Shown here piece by piece: positions 17,410 to 25,963 of a stretch of DNA of 64,000 bases. The notes under the pieces were generated by a model. It made no database searches, had not been told where the DNA came from, and worked only from the letters and a program-made list of their open reading frames with translations. Source of the stretch: Erythrobacter sp. NAP1 (GTDB lineage: Bacteria > Pseudomonadota > Alphaproteobacteria > Sphingomonadales > Sphingomonadaceae). The position numbers were made by a program, and so were the translations under genes. Positions within the stretch are counted from its first letter, which is position 1, and each line of letters opens with the position of its first letter. Where the stretch lies: NCBI RefSeq assembly GCF_000152865.1, contig NZ_CH672390.1:1992474-2056473 (forward strand), in the 5' to 3' direction.

Positions 17410-18609
17410 TTATCGGCGCACATGCAGCGCCGCGAGCAAGATGGCTGCGAGCAGCGCAAATCCGGCAAAGAGCGCAAAAAGTGCAGCAAATCCGAAACTT
17501 GGCACCAGCGTTAGCGTCAGCCACGGCATCACGATCGACGGCACGGTGTTGGTGAGATTGAAAATTCCCATGTCGCGCCCGCGATGTTGCGGTTGGGGAA
17601 GCACTCGCAGCGTTTGCGCTGTGTGAAGCGAGAGGAATATCGAGGCGCCGATCCCGAACACCACATAACCCGCGATTGCCAGTTCAAGCCCGGCCGCGAT
17701 TGCCATGGTGCCAAGGCCTAGAGCAGCAAGAACAGCACAGACGCTCAGCGGCAAAATGGGTCGCCCTGCCCGGTCCGACCACCGCCCGGCGACAAGCGCA
17801 AGGGGGACCGAGACAACAAGCACGATGCTGAAGATATTTGCTGCGGTATTCTCGTGAAAGCCATCAACAATCGAGCGCAGCCAGAAAAGCAGGAAGGCGA
17901 ACAATCCGGCCTCGGAAATCTGGATAAGGAACCGCGCGAGCCACATGCGCGCCACGGTTGAGCGATCGCTGGCTTTACTTACCGTTTGTGTCGTCTGCTC
18001 GCGTGGCTGCATCAGTTCCGGACGAACTCGGTCTCGGCCGAGCACAGTGACCGGCACCATCAGCACGATCACCATCAACGCCACCACTTCGAGCCGCATT
18101 CCTGTGGGCACAAGCAATTCGAAGGTAACCAAAGACCCCGCAATCGCCCCCATCGCCGGAGCCAGCGACAGCGCGCCGCCAAGAGTGCCCTTCTGCTCAT
18201 CGGGAAAACAATCCCCCGCCCATGCGAAGAGCGGCGAGAGCATCATGTTGAGCGCAACCTGCCACAGCATCACGAAAAGGATCAGCTCACTCACGCTGCT
18301 GGCCCGATCGATCGCGATCAGGAGCATGCTCGATCCTGCAAGACCCGCGACGATCCATGGCAGGCGCCTGCCGCTCCGGTCGCTCAGCATTCCGATGATG
18401 ATGTTCGCTGCGCTCGCCATCAACGCGCCGTAGAATGTCACCTGCGCGAGCGCGGGCACGTCTTCAGCCCCGGTGAGCTCGGTGATCTTCAATGGAAGGA
18501 GAACGGTCAGGAGCGGCACATAGGCAATCGAACCGCCGCCCGCCGCCAATGCGAACAGGACAAGGAACCAGAGAGGCTGGCGCTCGGCAGTGGATGCGGG
18601 ATTGCTCAA
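17410..18609 (-). CDS. MFS transporter of the beta-glucan locus
   Basis: 399 residues with about twelve hydrophobic stretches and the MFS loop motif MLSDRSGRRLPW between helices 2 and 3. It starts at 18609, overlapping the LacI gene by four bases, and ends 100 bases before the GH3 start. It is shorter than, and distinct from, the GPH-type permease at the left edge. It probably carries a glucan-derived mono- or disaccharide across the inner membrane. The substrate is a guess from neighbours (GH16, GH3, LacI). Confidence 0.87.
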   Translation of the reverse strand: MSNPASTAERQPLWFLVLFALAAGGGSIAYVPLLTVLLPLKITELTGAEDVPALAQVTFYGALMASAANIIIGMLSDRSGRRLPWIVAGLAGSSMLLIAIDRASSVSELILFVMLWQVALNMMLSPLFAWAGDCFPDEQKGTLGGALSLAPAMGAIAGSLVTFELLVPTGMRLEVVALMVIVLMVPVTVLGRDRVRPELMQPREQTTQTVSKASDRSTVARMWLARFLIQISEAGLFAFLLFWLRSIVDGFHENTAANIFSIVLVVSVPLALVAGRWSDRAGRPILPLSVCAVLAALGLGTMAIAAGLELAIAGYVVFGIGASIFLSLHTAQTLRVLPQPQHRGRDMGIFNLTNTVPSIVMPWLTLTLVPSFGFAALFALFAGFALLAAILLAALHVRR

Positions 18610-19661
18610 ACTGATCTGGGAGCGGGGCCCGTCGAGGCGCGTTCCACCAGCGACGCCTTTACATCGATGACGCCGCCCTTGTGAGGCTGACCCTTGAGCG
18701 TGATGAGCTTTTCGACGGCCAGCGAAACGGTCTCTGCAATCGGCTGGTCAACAGCGGTCAGAGGCGGCTGCGAGAACCGGACGATCGGCGTATTGTCGAA
18801 GGAAATGAGCGACATGTCGCGCGGCACATGCATACCGCGGTCGCGCACCACTGCAAGAGCGGCAAGCGTCATCTGGTCACTGCTGCCGATGATCGCGGTG
18901 ATATCGGGATTGCGGTCGAGCAAGGCTCGCGCGGCCTGCGTGCCGGACTCGTAACTGAAGTCGCCGCGCTCATTGAGGCCGTGAATATCGAGGCCATGCT
19001 CACCCATCGCGCGTTCCCAGCCCGCAACGCGCCAGCCCGAAAGGCTGTATTCGCGTGGACCTGCGATGATGCCGATGCGTTTGTGCCCCAATTCGATCAG
19101 GCGTCTGGTCGAGGTGTAAGCCGCGCCTTCATCGCCCATCGTCATCGGGATGCCGGGTTCCTCGCGGTTCGATCCAATCCGCGCGAACGGCACGCTGCGC
19201 TTTTCGAGAAGCGTGGTGATCAGCGGATTTTCCGAGTGCGGCGGGGTCAGGATTACACCGTCCGGCTGCAAAGCCGCGATCGTCGCGGCCAACTCGCGCT
19301 CGACATGGTCGGCGTGCGTATCGACCAGTTCGACCATCATCCTGTAGCCATGCTTCGAACAGGTCAGGATTCCGCCCAGAAGCATCTGGTCGACCCAGTC
19401 GGTCCCTTGCCGCTCGCGCCAGTCGGCGAGCGTGCGTTCGCGGTCGTTGATGGCAAGGATGATGTACGAGCGCGAACCACTCATCCGCTGGGCGGCAAGC
19501 GACGGGACATAGCCCAGCCGGTCTATCGAGGCCTGCACCTTGTCGCGCATTTGTGGGCGCACGTTCGGCCCATCGTTTATGACACGGCTCACCGTTTGCA
19601 AGGACACGCCTGCATCCTCCGCAACCTCGCGGATGGTGACCGATTTGTGGCCTCTGCCCAT
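18606..19661 (-). CDS. LacI-family regulator of the beta-glucan locus
   Basis: 351 residues from the ATG at 19661. The HTH is VTIREVAEDAGVSLQTVSRVIND (residues about 8-30), followed by a recognisable hinge region (YVPSLAAQRMSGSRS) and a sugar-binding effector domain (LISFDNTPIVRFSQPPLTAVDQP near the C-terminus). It lies 24 bases downstream of the GH16 gene and overlaps the MFS gene. The standard hinge predicts an operator with a central CpG, matching the class B sites at 17355, 24213 and 25903. The likely role is repression of the GH3, TonB-receptor and duplicated-domain genes until a beta-glucan sugar binds. Confidence 0.92.
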   Translation of the reverse strand: MGRGHKSVTIREVAEDAGVSLQTVSRVINDGPNVRPQMRDKVQASIDRLGYVPSLAAQRMSGSRSYIILAINDRERTLADWRERQGTDWVDQMLLGGILTCSKHGYRMMVELVDTHADHVERELAATIAALQPDGVILTPPHSENPLITTLLEKRSVPFARIGSNREEPGIPMTMGDEGAAYTSTRRLIELGHKRIGIIAGPREYSLSGWRVAGWERAMGEHGLDIHGLNERGDFSYESGTQAARALLDRNPDITAIIGSSDQMTLAALAVVRDRGMHVPRDMSLISFDNTPIVRFSQPPLTAVDQPIAETVSLAVEKLITLKGQPHKGGVIDVKASLVERASTGPAPRSV

Positions 19662-19685
19662 TGCGATGCCCGTCCTTAGCTTCGC

Positions 19686-20678
19686 CTATTTGATGCAGGC
19701 ACGCCCCGTCCCTGGGTCGCTTCTGCATTGGTAAACTCTGATCCAGTCAATCTCGAATTGAGCCGGAACGCTTTGAGGTGCAAGCCCCTTTTCATTGTCG
19801 CGTTCAGGCCAGCGCCCGCCCACTGCAAGGTTGGCCATAACATACATTGGCTGATCGAAGGGAGCGTTTGCGTTGCCTTGCGCCTTGGCAGAACCGGTGT
19901 CCCAGTCTTCCGATGTGTAGACCGCATGGACGCGATCATTGACAAGAAAGCGGATGATCCCCTCGCCCCATTCGACCGAGTAGACATGAAACTCGTCCGA
20001 AGGCAGCGAAAGATCGGGCAGCGCGGTCTTGCTGTCGACATAGCGGTTGTTCGGGGGAAGATCGCCGAAATGGAGCGCGCTGACCGTGCGGTTTTCGCCG
20101 ACATCGCCCTCGCACTCATCGCACTGCGCGCCAATATTGACCGCCTCGAGAATGTCGATCTCACCCGAAAGCGGCCATCCACCATAATGGTCATCCGCCG
20201 GCATCATCCAGACCGCTGGCCACATACCTTGTCCGGGCGGGACCTTCGCTCGAACCTCGACCCGTCCATAGCGCCATGCATGAAGACCGCGTGTCCGGAC
20301 CTTGCCGGAAGTGTATTCCTGCGTGACCTGCGGATTGGGGTCGGCGGCAATTTCAGGCGGTCGGTCTGGGCCGGTGAAGGTCTCCTTGCGCGCCTTCAGC
20401 AGCAGGACTCCATCTTCAACCGAGATGTTCTCAGGCCGGTCGGTGTAGCATTGGCGCTCATTGTTGCCGCCGCCCCAGCACGATTGCTCAGGTGTCCAGT
20501 TCGTGCGGTCGAGGCTATCGCCGTCGAATTCGTCCGACCAGACCAGCTCCCACCCCGCACCTTCGAGCGGGGCGACTGTCGTTTCGGACACATCGCTCTT
20601 GGCCACGCCAGGCTCCGCGCAAGCTGAGAGCACGAGCGCCGCCGTGCAAGCCGTTACGATCTGCATGGTTCGCTTCAT
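19686..20678 (-). CDS. GH16 endo-beta-1,3-glucanase (laminarinase-like), lipoprotein
   Basis: 330 residues from the ATG at 20678, which has GGGAGGGA upstream and gives a lipoprotein signal (lipobox LSAC, Cys about 20). An in-frame codon at 20711 is a poorer start. The single GH16 domain has the catalytic set GEIDILE (nucleophile Glu about 173, Asp about 175, acid/base Glu about 178), preceded by MWPAVWMMP and followed by FHVYSVEW, typical of bacterial laminarinases of subfamily GH16_3. It would cut beta-1,3-glucan or mixed-linkage chains at the cell envelope, feeding the GH3 enzyme encoded downstream. Endo-acting beta-glucanase activity is strongly supported; laminarin as the natural substrate is inferred. 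Confidence 0.93.
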   Translation of the reverse strand: MKRTMQIVTACTAALVLSACAEPGVAKSDVSETTVAPLEGAGWELVWSDEFDGDSLDRTNWTPEQSCWGGGNNERQCYTDRPENISVEDGVLLLKARKETFTGPDRPPEIAADPNPQVTQEYTSGKVRTRGLHAWRYGRVEVRAKVPPGQGMWPAVWMMPADDHYGGWPLSGEIDILEAVNIGAQCDECEGDVGENRTVSALHFGDLPPNNRYVDSKTALPDLSLPSDEFHVYSVEWGEGIIRFLVNDRVHAVYTSEDWDTGSAKAQGNANAPFDQPMYVMANLAVGGRWPERDNEKGLAPQSVPAQFEIDWIRVYQCRSDPGTGRACIK

Positions 20679-20727
20679 GTCATTCCCTCCCGCAACGATC
20701 TCTAGGTGCATGGAGCCCGAGCAAGAA

Positions 20728-20761
20728 GAGGGGACTTTGCCCCCTCAAGCAAAGCCCCCTC
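20728..20761 (-). terminator. Terminator hairpin after TonB receptor 2
   Basis: On the minus strand GAGGGGGCTTTGC pairs with GCAAAGTCCCCTC across a short loop (one bulge). It lies about 50 bases after the receptor stop and upstream of the GH16 start, so it separates the two transcription units, with possible read-through since the T-tract is weak. Confidence 0.65.
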
Positions 20762-20813
20762 TTGCCCTTACCCGATACACTAACTCGAGGTTTCGATTGC
20801 TTCGACAGATCCC

Positions 20814-23800
20814 CTAGAAGTCGAAGCGGGCAAGGAACGTGAAGCGGCGGTCGTTGCGGAACGCCGAACGCGTGATGCGTGTGCCGTCGAAGTCGATAAC
20901 CTGGCTGGTCACGGTAACTTCGTCGAGCAGGTTCACACCTTGCACGCCGAGCTTGAGGTAATCGGTGACCGATACAAAGATCGACGCATCGAGCTGTCCC
21001 GTATCCTCCTGAAATACCGGCGAGAACGGGAAGATGTCGTCTCGCGGCGTGATCAGGAAGTCAGAGCGCCAATTGTACGCGGCGCGCATGGACAGCCAGT
21101 CCTTCTCGTAGAAGATCGTGGCGTTGACCGTATGCTCCGAGATGCCTGCCAGAGGCTGGCTTGAGGAGAATGGGCCGGTGTTGCCAGCAATGTCGGCGTT
21201 CGAGAACGATCCGCCATCGATGTAGGTGTAGGTACCAGCAAGGCCCAAGCCACTCAGGATACCCGGCAGGAAGTCGTAGACCTGCTGGTAACCGACCTCG
21301 AAGCCCTTGAGCGTTCCGCCTTCGGCATTGACCGGTCCGTTGACCTCGACCGGAACGGTCAGGTTCCCGCTCGGCGCGATGAAATCGACCGTGTCGATGC
21401 CCGAATTGACGATGCCCTCGATGTCCTTGACGAAGCCCGAAAGCGTGAGCGAGCCGACATCGTCGAAGTACCACTCGACCGATAGGTCGTAGTTCCACGA
21501 TTCGACCGGTCGAACGTTGCGGTTGCCGGTGAACAGCTGGAACAGCGGGCCTGTTCCCAAAGTGCCCTCGGCCTGCAGATCGCCGGTATTGTCCGCGATT
21601 GTCCCGCCCGAGCGGAACAGCTGCAAGTCTGGCCGCGAAATGCCCTTCGAAACCGCAGCACGGAACAACAGCCCGCCTCCCACATCGAGGCGCGCATTGA
21701 AGCTGGGCAACCAGTGATCGAAGGTGATGTCGCGATCATCGACGATAAGGTCGCCCGTGAACGCGGCAGCGAACTCGGCCTTGCGAGCATCGGAAAGACC
21801 GCAGAAGCCCGGCAGCGTCTGACCGGGAGGTGTGCGGCCGCACGAAGCGTCGATCTCCGCCACCTGGACGATGCCATCGCCGTTGCCCTGACCGTTGGTC
21901 ACACTGGGATCATCGAAGCCGAACGGGCTCGGGAAGCCGATCAGGCCGCCGGTGCGAACCTCGGTCTCGACATAACGCAAGCCGAAGTTGCCCTCGAGGT
22001 TCCAGCCATTGTCGAAGTCGGAACCAAAGTCGATCCGGCCATAGGCCGCGCGGGTAACTTCTGCGACGTCCGAAACTTCGGGCGGGCAGAAGGGATCACA
22101 TGCGGTGACATTGCCTGCGATGTCGGTGAACGAGCGGCCCTGAACACCGAAGAACGGGTTAGGGGTTTGCGAGAAGGTGTTGATCTCGCGAGCCTGACGC
22201 GCCGAGTCTCCCGAAAGGTATTCACCAAGGAAGTCGTCACCGCCAAAGAAGAAAGCACCACCGCCCTCAATCGGGGTTGGCGCATTTCCGCGCTGGAAGC
22301 CGTCACCGAACGGAGTGCGATAGTTCGAGAACGCCGGGAAATCGTCCACATAGGCGCCGCCGGCAATCGCAAATTCCTGGCCGGGAAGACCGGTGAAGAA
22401 ACGGCCCGGAATAAATCCGTTGCCGAAAGGTCCGGGGCCGCTTGCGCCGCAACCCGGGCCTGCGCCCCACGGCGCACAACCGGCACGGCCTGCCCAAGGA
22501 GCCGACAGGTTGCCCCAGGTGCTGAAGTTGGTGTCGCGGGTGATGCGCTCACGCTCTGCCCAGCGCGCACCGAAGCGGGCGCTCTTGAAGAAGCCGTCGT
22601 CGCTGATGTCATACTCGGCGTCGAAGCGGACGCTTTCGAGGTCACCTTCGTTCTGCGCAAGCGAGTCGAGCAGGAACCAGTAATAGGTGTTTGCTCCGCT
22701 GGTGAAGTAATCCGAAGGGGCTCCCGGAGGCGCAAGGAAGCTGACTTGCGGCGTCTCGCCGGTGAGGTCGAGACCGATGTTTGCCCAGCTGTTCATCACG
22801 CCAATGATCGAATCTTGGCGAAGATCGCTTTCGATACGCTGCGCTTCGATATTGACGCGGAAACGATCCGTGACCTCCCAGTCGACGTCGATCGAGAAGT
22901 CCTGCGTGCTGGCCTGCGTCTCACGCTGGAAGCGGAGGGACTCAAGCGGGATGCCGCCACGACCAAACGGGTTGGCATAAGCATCGCCAACGCGCTGGCT
23001 CAGCACACCGCTCTGGAAGACGCCATTGCTGTCGAACTGCCAAGTGCTGCCTGGAGCTTCGACCGGGAACAGCGCATCGTCGTTGACGAGCGCGAGAAGT
23101 GCGTTCTCGTCGGTGAAGAACGATGTCTCAGCACGCAGCCACTCGACCGTTACGAGGAAATCGCGGTTCGGGCTTTCATACTGAACGACAGCATTGAACG
23201 CCTCGCGATCGCGCTCGAGTTCGGTCGTGCGAACACCTGCACCCTTGGGCACCACGACGGTGTTTGCCGGAGGGAAATTCGATGCGTCAAAGCCCGTCGG
23301 ATCGCCGACGCCATCTGACGAGACCGCAGTGGTACGGAAACATGGGCCATCCAGCGTATCGGCTCGGAAGCATGGGTCAGTGACCTGCGAGGCATCGGTG
23401 CGGCTGATCAGTTCAGAGCGCGCATAGCCGAACTGCAGACCGACAGAGCCTGCATCGCTTTCGTAAGTCGTCGAGCCAAGGAAGGAGAAACCTGGCGAGA
23501 CTTCTTCGGCAAGATCTCCAACGTTGGCTTCGATCGTACCGGCAAGGCGCGTACCGCGGTTGTCGAGAGGCTTGCGGGTGACGAGGTTGACAGTACCGGC
23601 GATACCGCCATCGACCATGTCGGCGGTGACGTTCTTGAACACCTCCACGCGGCCAAGAAGCTCAGGTGAAACGTCGTTGAAGCTAAGCACGCGGCCGCCG
23701 GTCGCGGAGAAGATGTCGCGGCCATTGAGCTCGGAGCGCACAAACGGAAGGCCGCGAATGATGACGCCGGTACCTTCGACCGAGAAACGGTCGGGGTCGG

Positions 23801-24137
23801 AAGTCTTTTCGAACCGGCCAATGTTGACGCCGGGGATCCGCTGAAGCGTCTCTGCAACCGAGCGGTCGGGCAGCGCGCCGATGTCTTCTGCGGTCACCGC
23901 ATCGACAAAGGTGTCGGAGTCGCGCTTGATGTTCTGCGCGTTTTCCAGCGAGGCGCGGAAGCCTGAAACGATAATGACATTTTCGGTATCCGCCGTTTCG
24001 GACGCGACCTGTTCGTCCTCGTCAGCGTCGTTGTCCTGAGCATAGGCTGGCATCGCTGCCGCCATCGAGATGGCGAGGCCGGAAGCGGTGCTCAATGCAA
24101 AAAGACGCCCTTTGGGCGCAATTCGACCGGTGTTCAT
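20814..24137 (-). CDS. TonB-dependent receptor, beta-glucan type (predicted)
   Basis: 1107 residues. I chose the ATG at 24137 (CGGAGGGG upstream) over an in-frame codon at 24185 because it yields a normal signal peptide ending AMPAYAQ. The plug domain follows (IIVSGFRASLENAQNIKRDSD, then SVAETLQRIPGVNIGRFE and VIIRGLPFVRSELNGRD), then a long barrel ending with FTFLARFDF. The aromatic C-terminal residue is as expected for outer-membrane barrels. This long SVAETLQRIPGV type is common in polysaccharide loci of Sphingomonadales and Alteromonadales. Adjacency to GH16/GH3 suggests beta-glucan oligosaccharides. It is divergent from halogenase copy 3, with a class B operator in the spacer. Confidence 0.93.
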   Translation of the reverse strand: MNTGRIAPKGRLFALSTASGLAISMAAAMPAYAQDNDADEDEQVASETADTENVIIVSGFRASLENAQNIKRDSDTFVDAVTAEDIGALPDRSVAETLQRIPGVNIGRFEKTSDPDRFSVEGTGVIIRGLPFVRSELNGRDIFSATGGRVLSFNDVSPELLGRVEVFKNVTADMVDGGIAGTVNLVTRKPLDNRGTRLAGTIEANVGDLAEEVSPGFSFLGSTTYESDAGSVGLQFGYARSELISRTDASQVTDPCFRADTLDGPCFRTTAVSSDGVGDPTGFDASNFPPANTVVVPKGAGVRTTELERDREAFNAVVQYESPNRDFLVTVEWLRAETSFFTDENALLALVNDDALFPVEAPGSTWQFDSNGVFQSGVLSQRVGDAYANPFGRGGIPLESLRFQRETQASTQDFSIDVDWEVTDRFRVNIEAQRIESDLRQDSIIGVMNSWANIGLDLTGETPQVSFLAPPGAPSDYFTSGANTYYWFLLDSLAQNEGDLESVRFDAEYDISDDGFFKSARFGARWAERERITRDTNFSTWGNLSAPWAGRAGCAPWGAGPGCGASGPGPFGNGFIPGRFFTGLPGQEFAIAGGAYVDDFPAFSNYRTPFGDGFQRGNAPTPIEGGGAFFFGGDDFLGEYLSGDSARQAREINTFSQTPNPFFGVQGRSFTDIAGNVTACDPFCPPEVSDVAEVTRAAYGRIDFGSDFDNGWNLEGNFGLRYVETEVRTGGLIGFPSPFGFDDPSVTNGQGNGDGIVQVAEIDASCGRTPPGQTLPGFCGLSDARKAEFAAAFTGDLIVDDRDITFDHWLPSFNARLDVGGGLLFRAAVSKGISRPDLQLFRSGGTIADNTGDLQAEGTLGTGPLFQLFTGNRNVRPVESWNYDLSVEWYFDDVGSLTLSGFVKDIEGIVNSGIDTVDFIAPSGNLTVPVEVNGPVNAEGGTLKGFEVGYQQVYDFLPGILSGLGLAGTYTYIDGGSFSNADIAGNTGPFSSSQPLAGISEHTVNATIFYEKDWLSMRAAYNWRSDFLITPRDDIFPFSPVFQEDTGQLDASIFVSVTDYLKLGVQGVNLLDEVTVTSQVIDFDGTRITRSAFRNDRRFTFLARFDF

Positions 24138-24212
24138 TACTAGGTATCCCCTCCGAAAAATCGCATGCGGGCTTTGTGCCGACAATTCGATTGACAGAGG
24201 GCTACCTCATTT

Positions 24213-24226
24213 TGTTAGCGTTCACA
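24213..24226. promoter_or_regulatory. LacI-type operator, class B (TGTTAGCGTTCACA)
   Basis: Exact match to TGWNANCGNTNWCA with an added flanking T/A pair, in the 198-base spacer between TonB receptor 2 and halogenase copy 3. It could control both divergent promoters. It is related to the sites at 17355 and 25903. Confidence 0.7.
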
Positions 24227-24335
24227 AGGCTTGCAACAAATCGTTCATAATTGATGTGGCCATCATGCCACAGCGTGGTATTTGGCAGGGGCGCGAAAGG
24301 TCTGTTACGCTGCCGGTCTGGGGATAGAGGAACAC

Positions 24336-25850
24336 ATGGCAATTCAACACATAGTGATCGTCGGCGGCGGGACCGCGGGCTGGATGGCGGCGGCAGCCTT
24401 GTCTCGTCTGAAGTCAGGTCGCACGCTCGACATCACCTTGATCGAGTCGGAGCAGATCGGAACCGTGGGCGTGGGGGAAGCGACCATTCCGCCCTTCGTT
24501 GGCTTCAATGATCTGCTGGGCATTCCAGAGAGCGAATTGCTGTCCAACGTTCAGGGCACTTTCAAGCTTGGCATCCAGTTTGAGAACTGGGGCAAGCGTG
24601 GCGACAGCTACATTCACCCCTTCGGCGCGTACGGCTACACGATGGGAGGCATTTCCTTCCATCATGTCTGGCACAAGCTTGCGAAAGAGGGCGACAACCG
24701 TCCGATCCAGGTCTTCAACGTCGAAACGATGGCTGCCTATTTCGGCAAGTTTATGCGCAGTGAGGACTACCAGAAGCAGCGCGACGACCTGCCGCCGATT
24801 AATTACGCCTATCACCTCGACGCGGGCAAATATGCCGCCTTCCTTCGCGGTTACGCAGAGAAGCGCGGCGTGGTGCGCCAGGAAGGCAGGGTCGATGACG
24901 TATCGCTCGATGGCGAAACGGGCTTCGTCACCGGCGTCACGCTCGACGATGGGCGCAAGATCGACGGCGATCTCTTCATCGATTGCTCGGGTTTCCGTGG
25001 TCTGCTGATCGAGCAGGCGCTTGGGACAGGCTATGAAGACTGGACTCACTGGCTACCTTGCAACCGCGCAGTCGCGCTGCCTTGCGGGCGCGATGATGGC
25101 AGCCCTCCCCCGCCTTTCACCCGGGCGACGGCGCACAGTGCGGGCTGGCAGTGGCAGGTTCCGCTGCAGCACCGCAACGGCAACGGCCATGTCTATTGCA
25201 GCGAATTCATGGAAGACCAGGAGGCGCTTGATATCCTGCTGGGCAACATAGCGGGCAAACCTCAGGCAGATCCAAATTTCCTGCGCTTTACGACGGGTCG
25301 CCGCAAGAAGTTCTGGAACAAGAATGTAGTAGCGCTCGGCCTCTCGGCGGGTTTCATGGAGCCGCTGGAATCGACATCTATCCACCTCATCAACACCGGG
25401 GTGGACAAGCTTCTTTCGCTTCTGTCGCTGGACGGAGTGACGCAGACGCAGGAAGACACGTTCAACCGGCTGACGGGCCGCGAATATGCCCGCATCCGCG
25501 ACTTTCTGATCCTGCACTACAACGCCACCAGCCGCGACGATTCCGGCTTCTGGAACTATGTGCGCACGATGGACGTGCCCGAAACGCTCACCGAAAAAGT
25601 CGAGCTGTTCAAGGCGAATGGGCAGATCTTCCGCGAGGAGGACGAGCTCTTCACCGAGACCAGCTGGGCAGCAGTGATGATGGGACAAGGCATCGCGATG
25701 ACGGGCCACAACGCGATGGCGGATTCGCTCGACCCGGCCTCGACGCGCAAGGAGATCGACGAGATGGAGCAGTCCATCCGTTTCCTCATCCAGCACATGC
25801 CTGGCCACGGCGAATATCTCTCGCGCTACTGCCCTGCCAAGGCTGCCTGA
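24336..25850 (+). CDS. Flavin-dependent tryptophan-halogenase-family protein (copy 3)
   Basis: 504 residues from the ATG at 24336 (AGAGG upstream); an in-frame start at 24282 would add a non-conserved leader. FAD motif IVGGGTAGWM is at about residues 8-17, the catalytic-type Lys is residue 77 in TFKLGIQF, WQWQVP replaces the usual WxWxIP (Val for Ile), and Glu about 345 lies in EPLESTS. Key residues are therefore intact. It is divergent from the beta-glucan TonB receptor and shares a probable class B operator with it. Three such proteins within 20 kb, each beside a glucan gene set, argue for a role coupled to glycan uptake. Confidence 0.9.
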   Translation: MAIQHIVIVGGGTAGWMAAAALSRLKSGRTLDITLIESEQIGTVGVGEATIPPFVGFNDLLGIPESELLSNVQGTFKLGIQFENWGKRGDSYIHPFGAYGYTMGGISFHHVWHKLAKEGDNRPIQVFNVETMAAYFGKFMRSEDYQKQRDDLPPINYAYHLDAGKYAAFLRGYAEKRGVVRQEGRVDDVSLDGETGFVTGVTLDDGRKIDGDLFIDCSGFRGLLIEQALGTGYEDWTHWLPCNRAVALPCGRDDGSPPPPFTRATAHSAGWQWQVPLQHRNGNGHVYCSEFMEDQEALDILLGNIAGKPQADPNFLRFTTGRRKKFWNKNVVALGLSAGFMEPLESTSIHLINTGVDKLLSLLSLDGVTQTQEDTFNRLTGREYARIRDFLILHYNATSRDDSGFWNYVRTMDVPETLTEKVELFKANGQIFREEDELFTETSWAAVMMGQGIAMTGHNAMADSLDPASTRKEIDEMEQSIRFLIQHMPGHGEYLSRYCPAKAA

Positions 25851-25880
25851 CCAGCACCAGACGTAACCCACGCAATCGCC

Positions 25881-25894
25881 TGCAAATTTTTGCA
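25881..25894. promoter_or_regulatory. Operator-like palindrome, class A (TGCAAA-TT-TTTGCA)
   Basis: Same 6+6 arms as at 1499 and 11100, here with a TT centre. It is nine bases from a class B site in the promoter of the duplicated-domain gene. Confidence 0.6.
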
Positions 25895-25902
25895 TTCCTT
25901 GT

Positions 25903-25916
25903 TGTTAGCGTTATCA
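25903..25916. promoter_or_regulatory. LacI-type operator, class B (TGTTAGCGTTATCA)
   Basis: Exact TGWNANCGNTNWCA match, 48 bases upstream of the ATG at 25964. It is next to a class A palindrome, so this promoter appears to be read by both LacI-type regulators. Confidence 0.7.
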
Positions 25917-25963
25917 ATATTGACAGGATCGTCCGTAAGGAAAGGCGGACACGGAGAAGAAGC

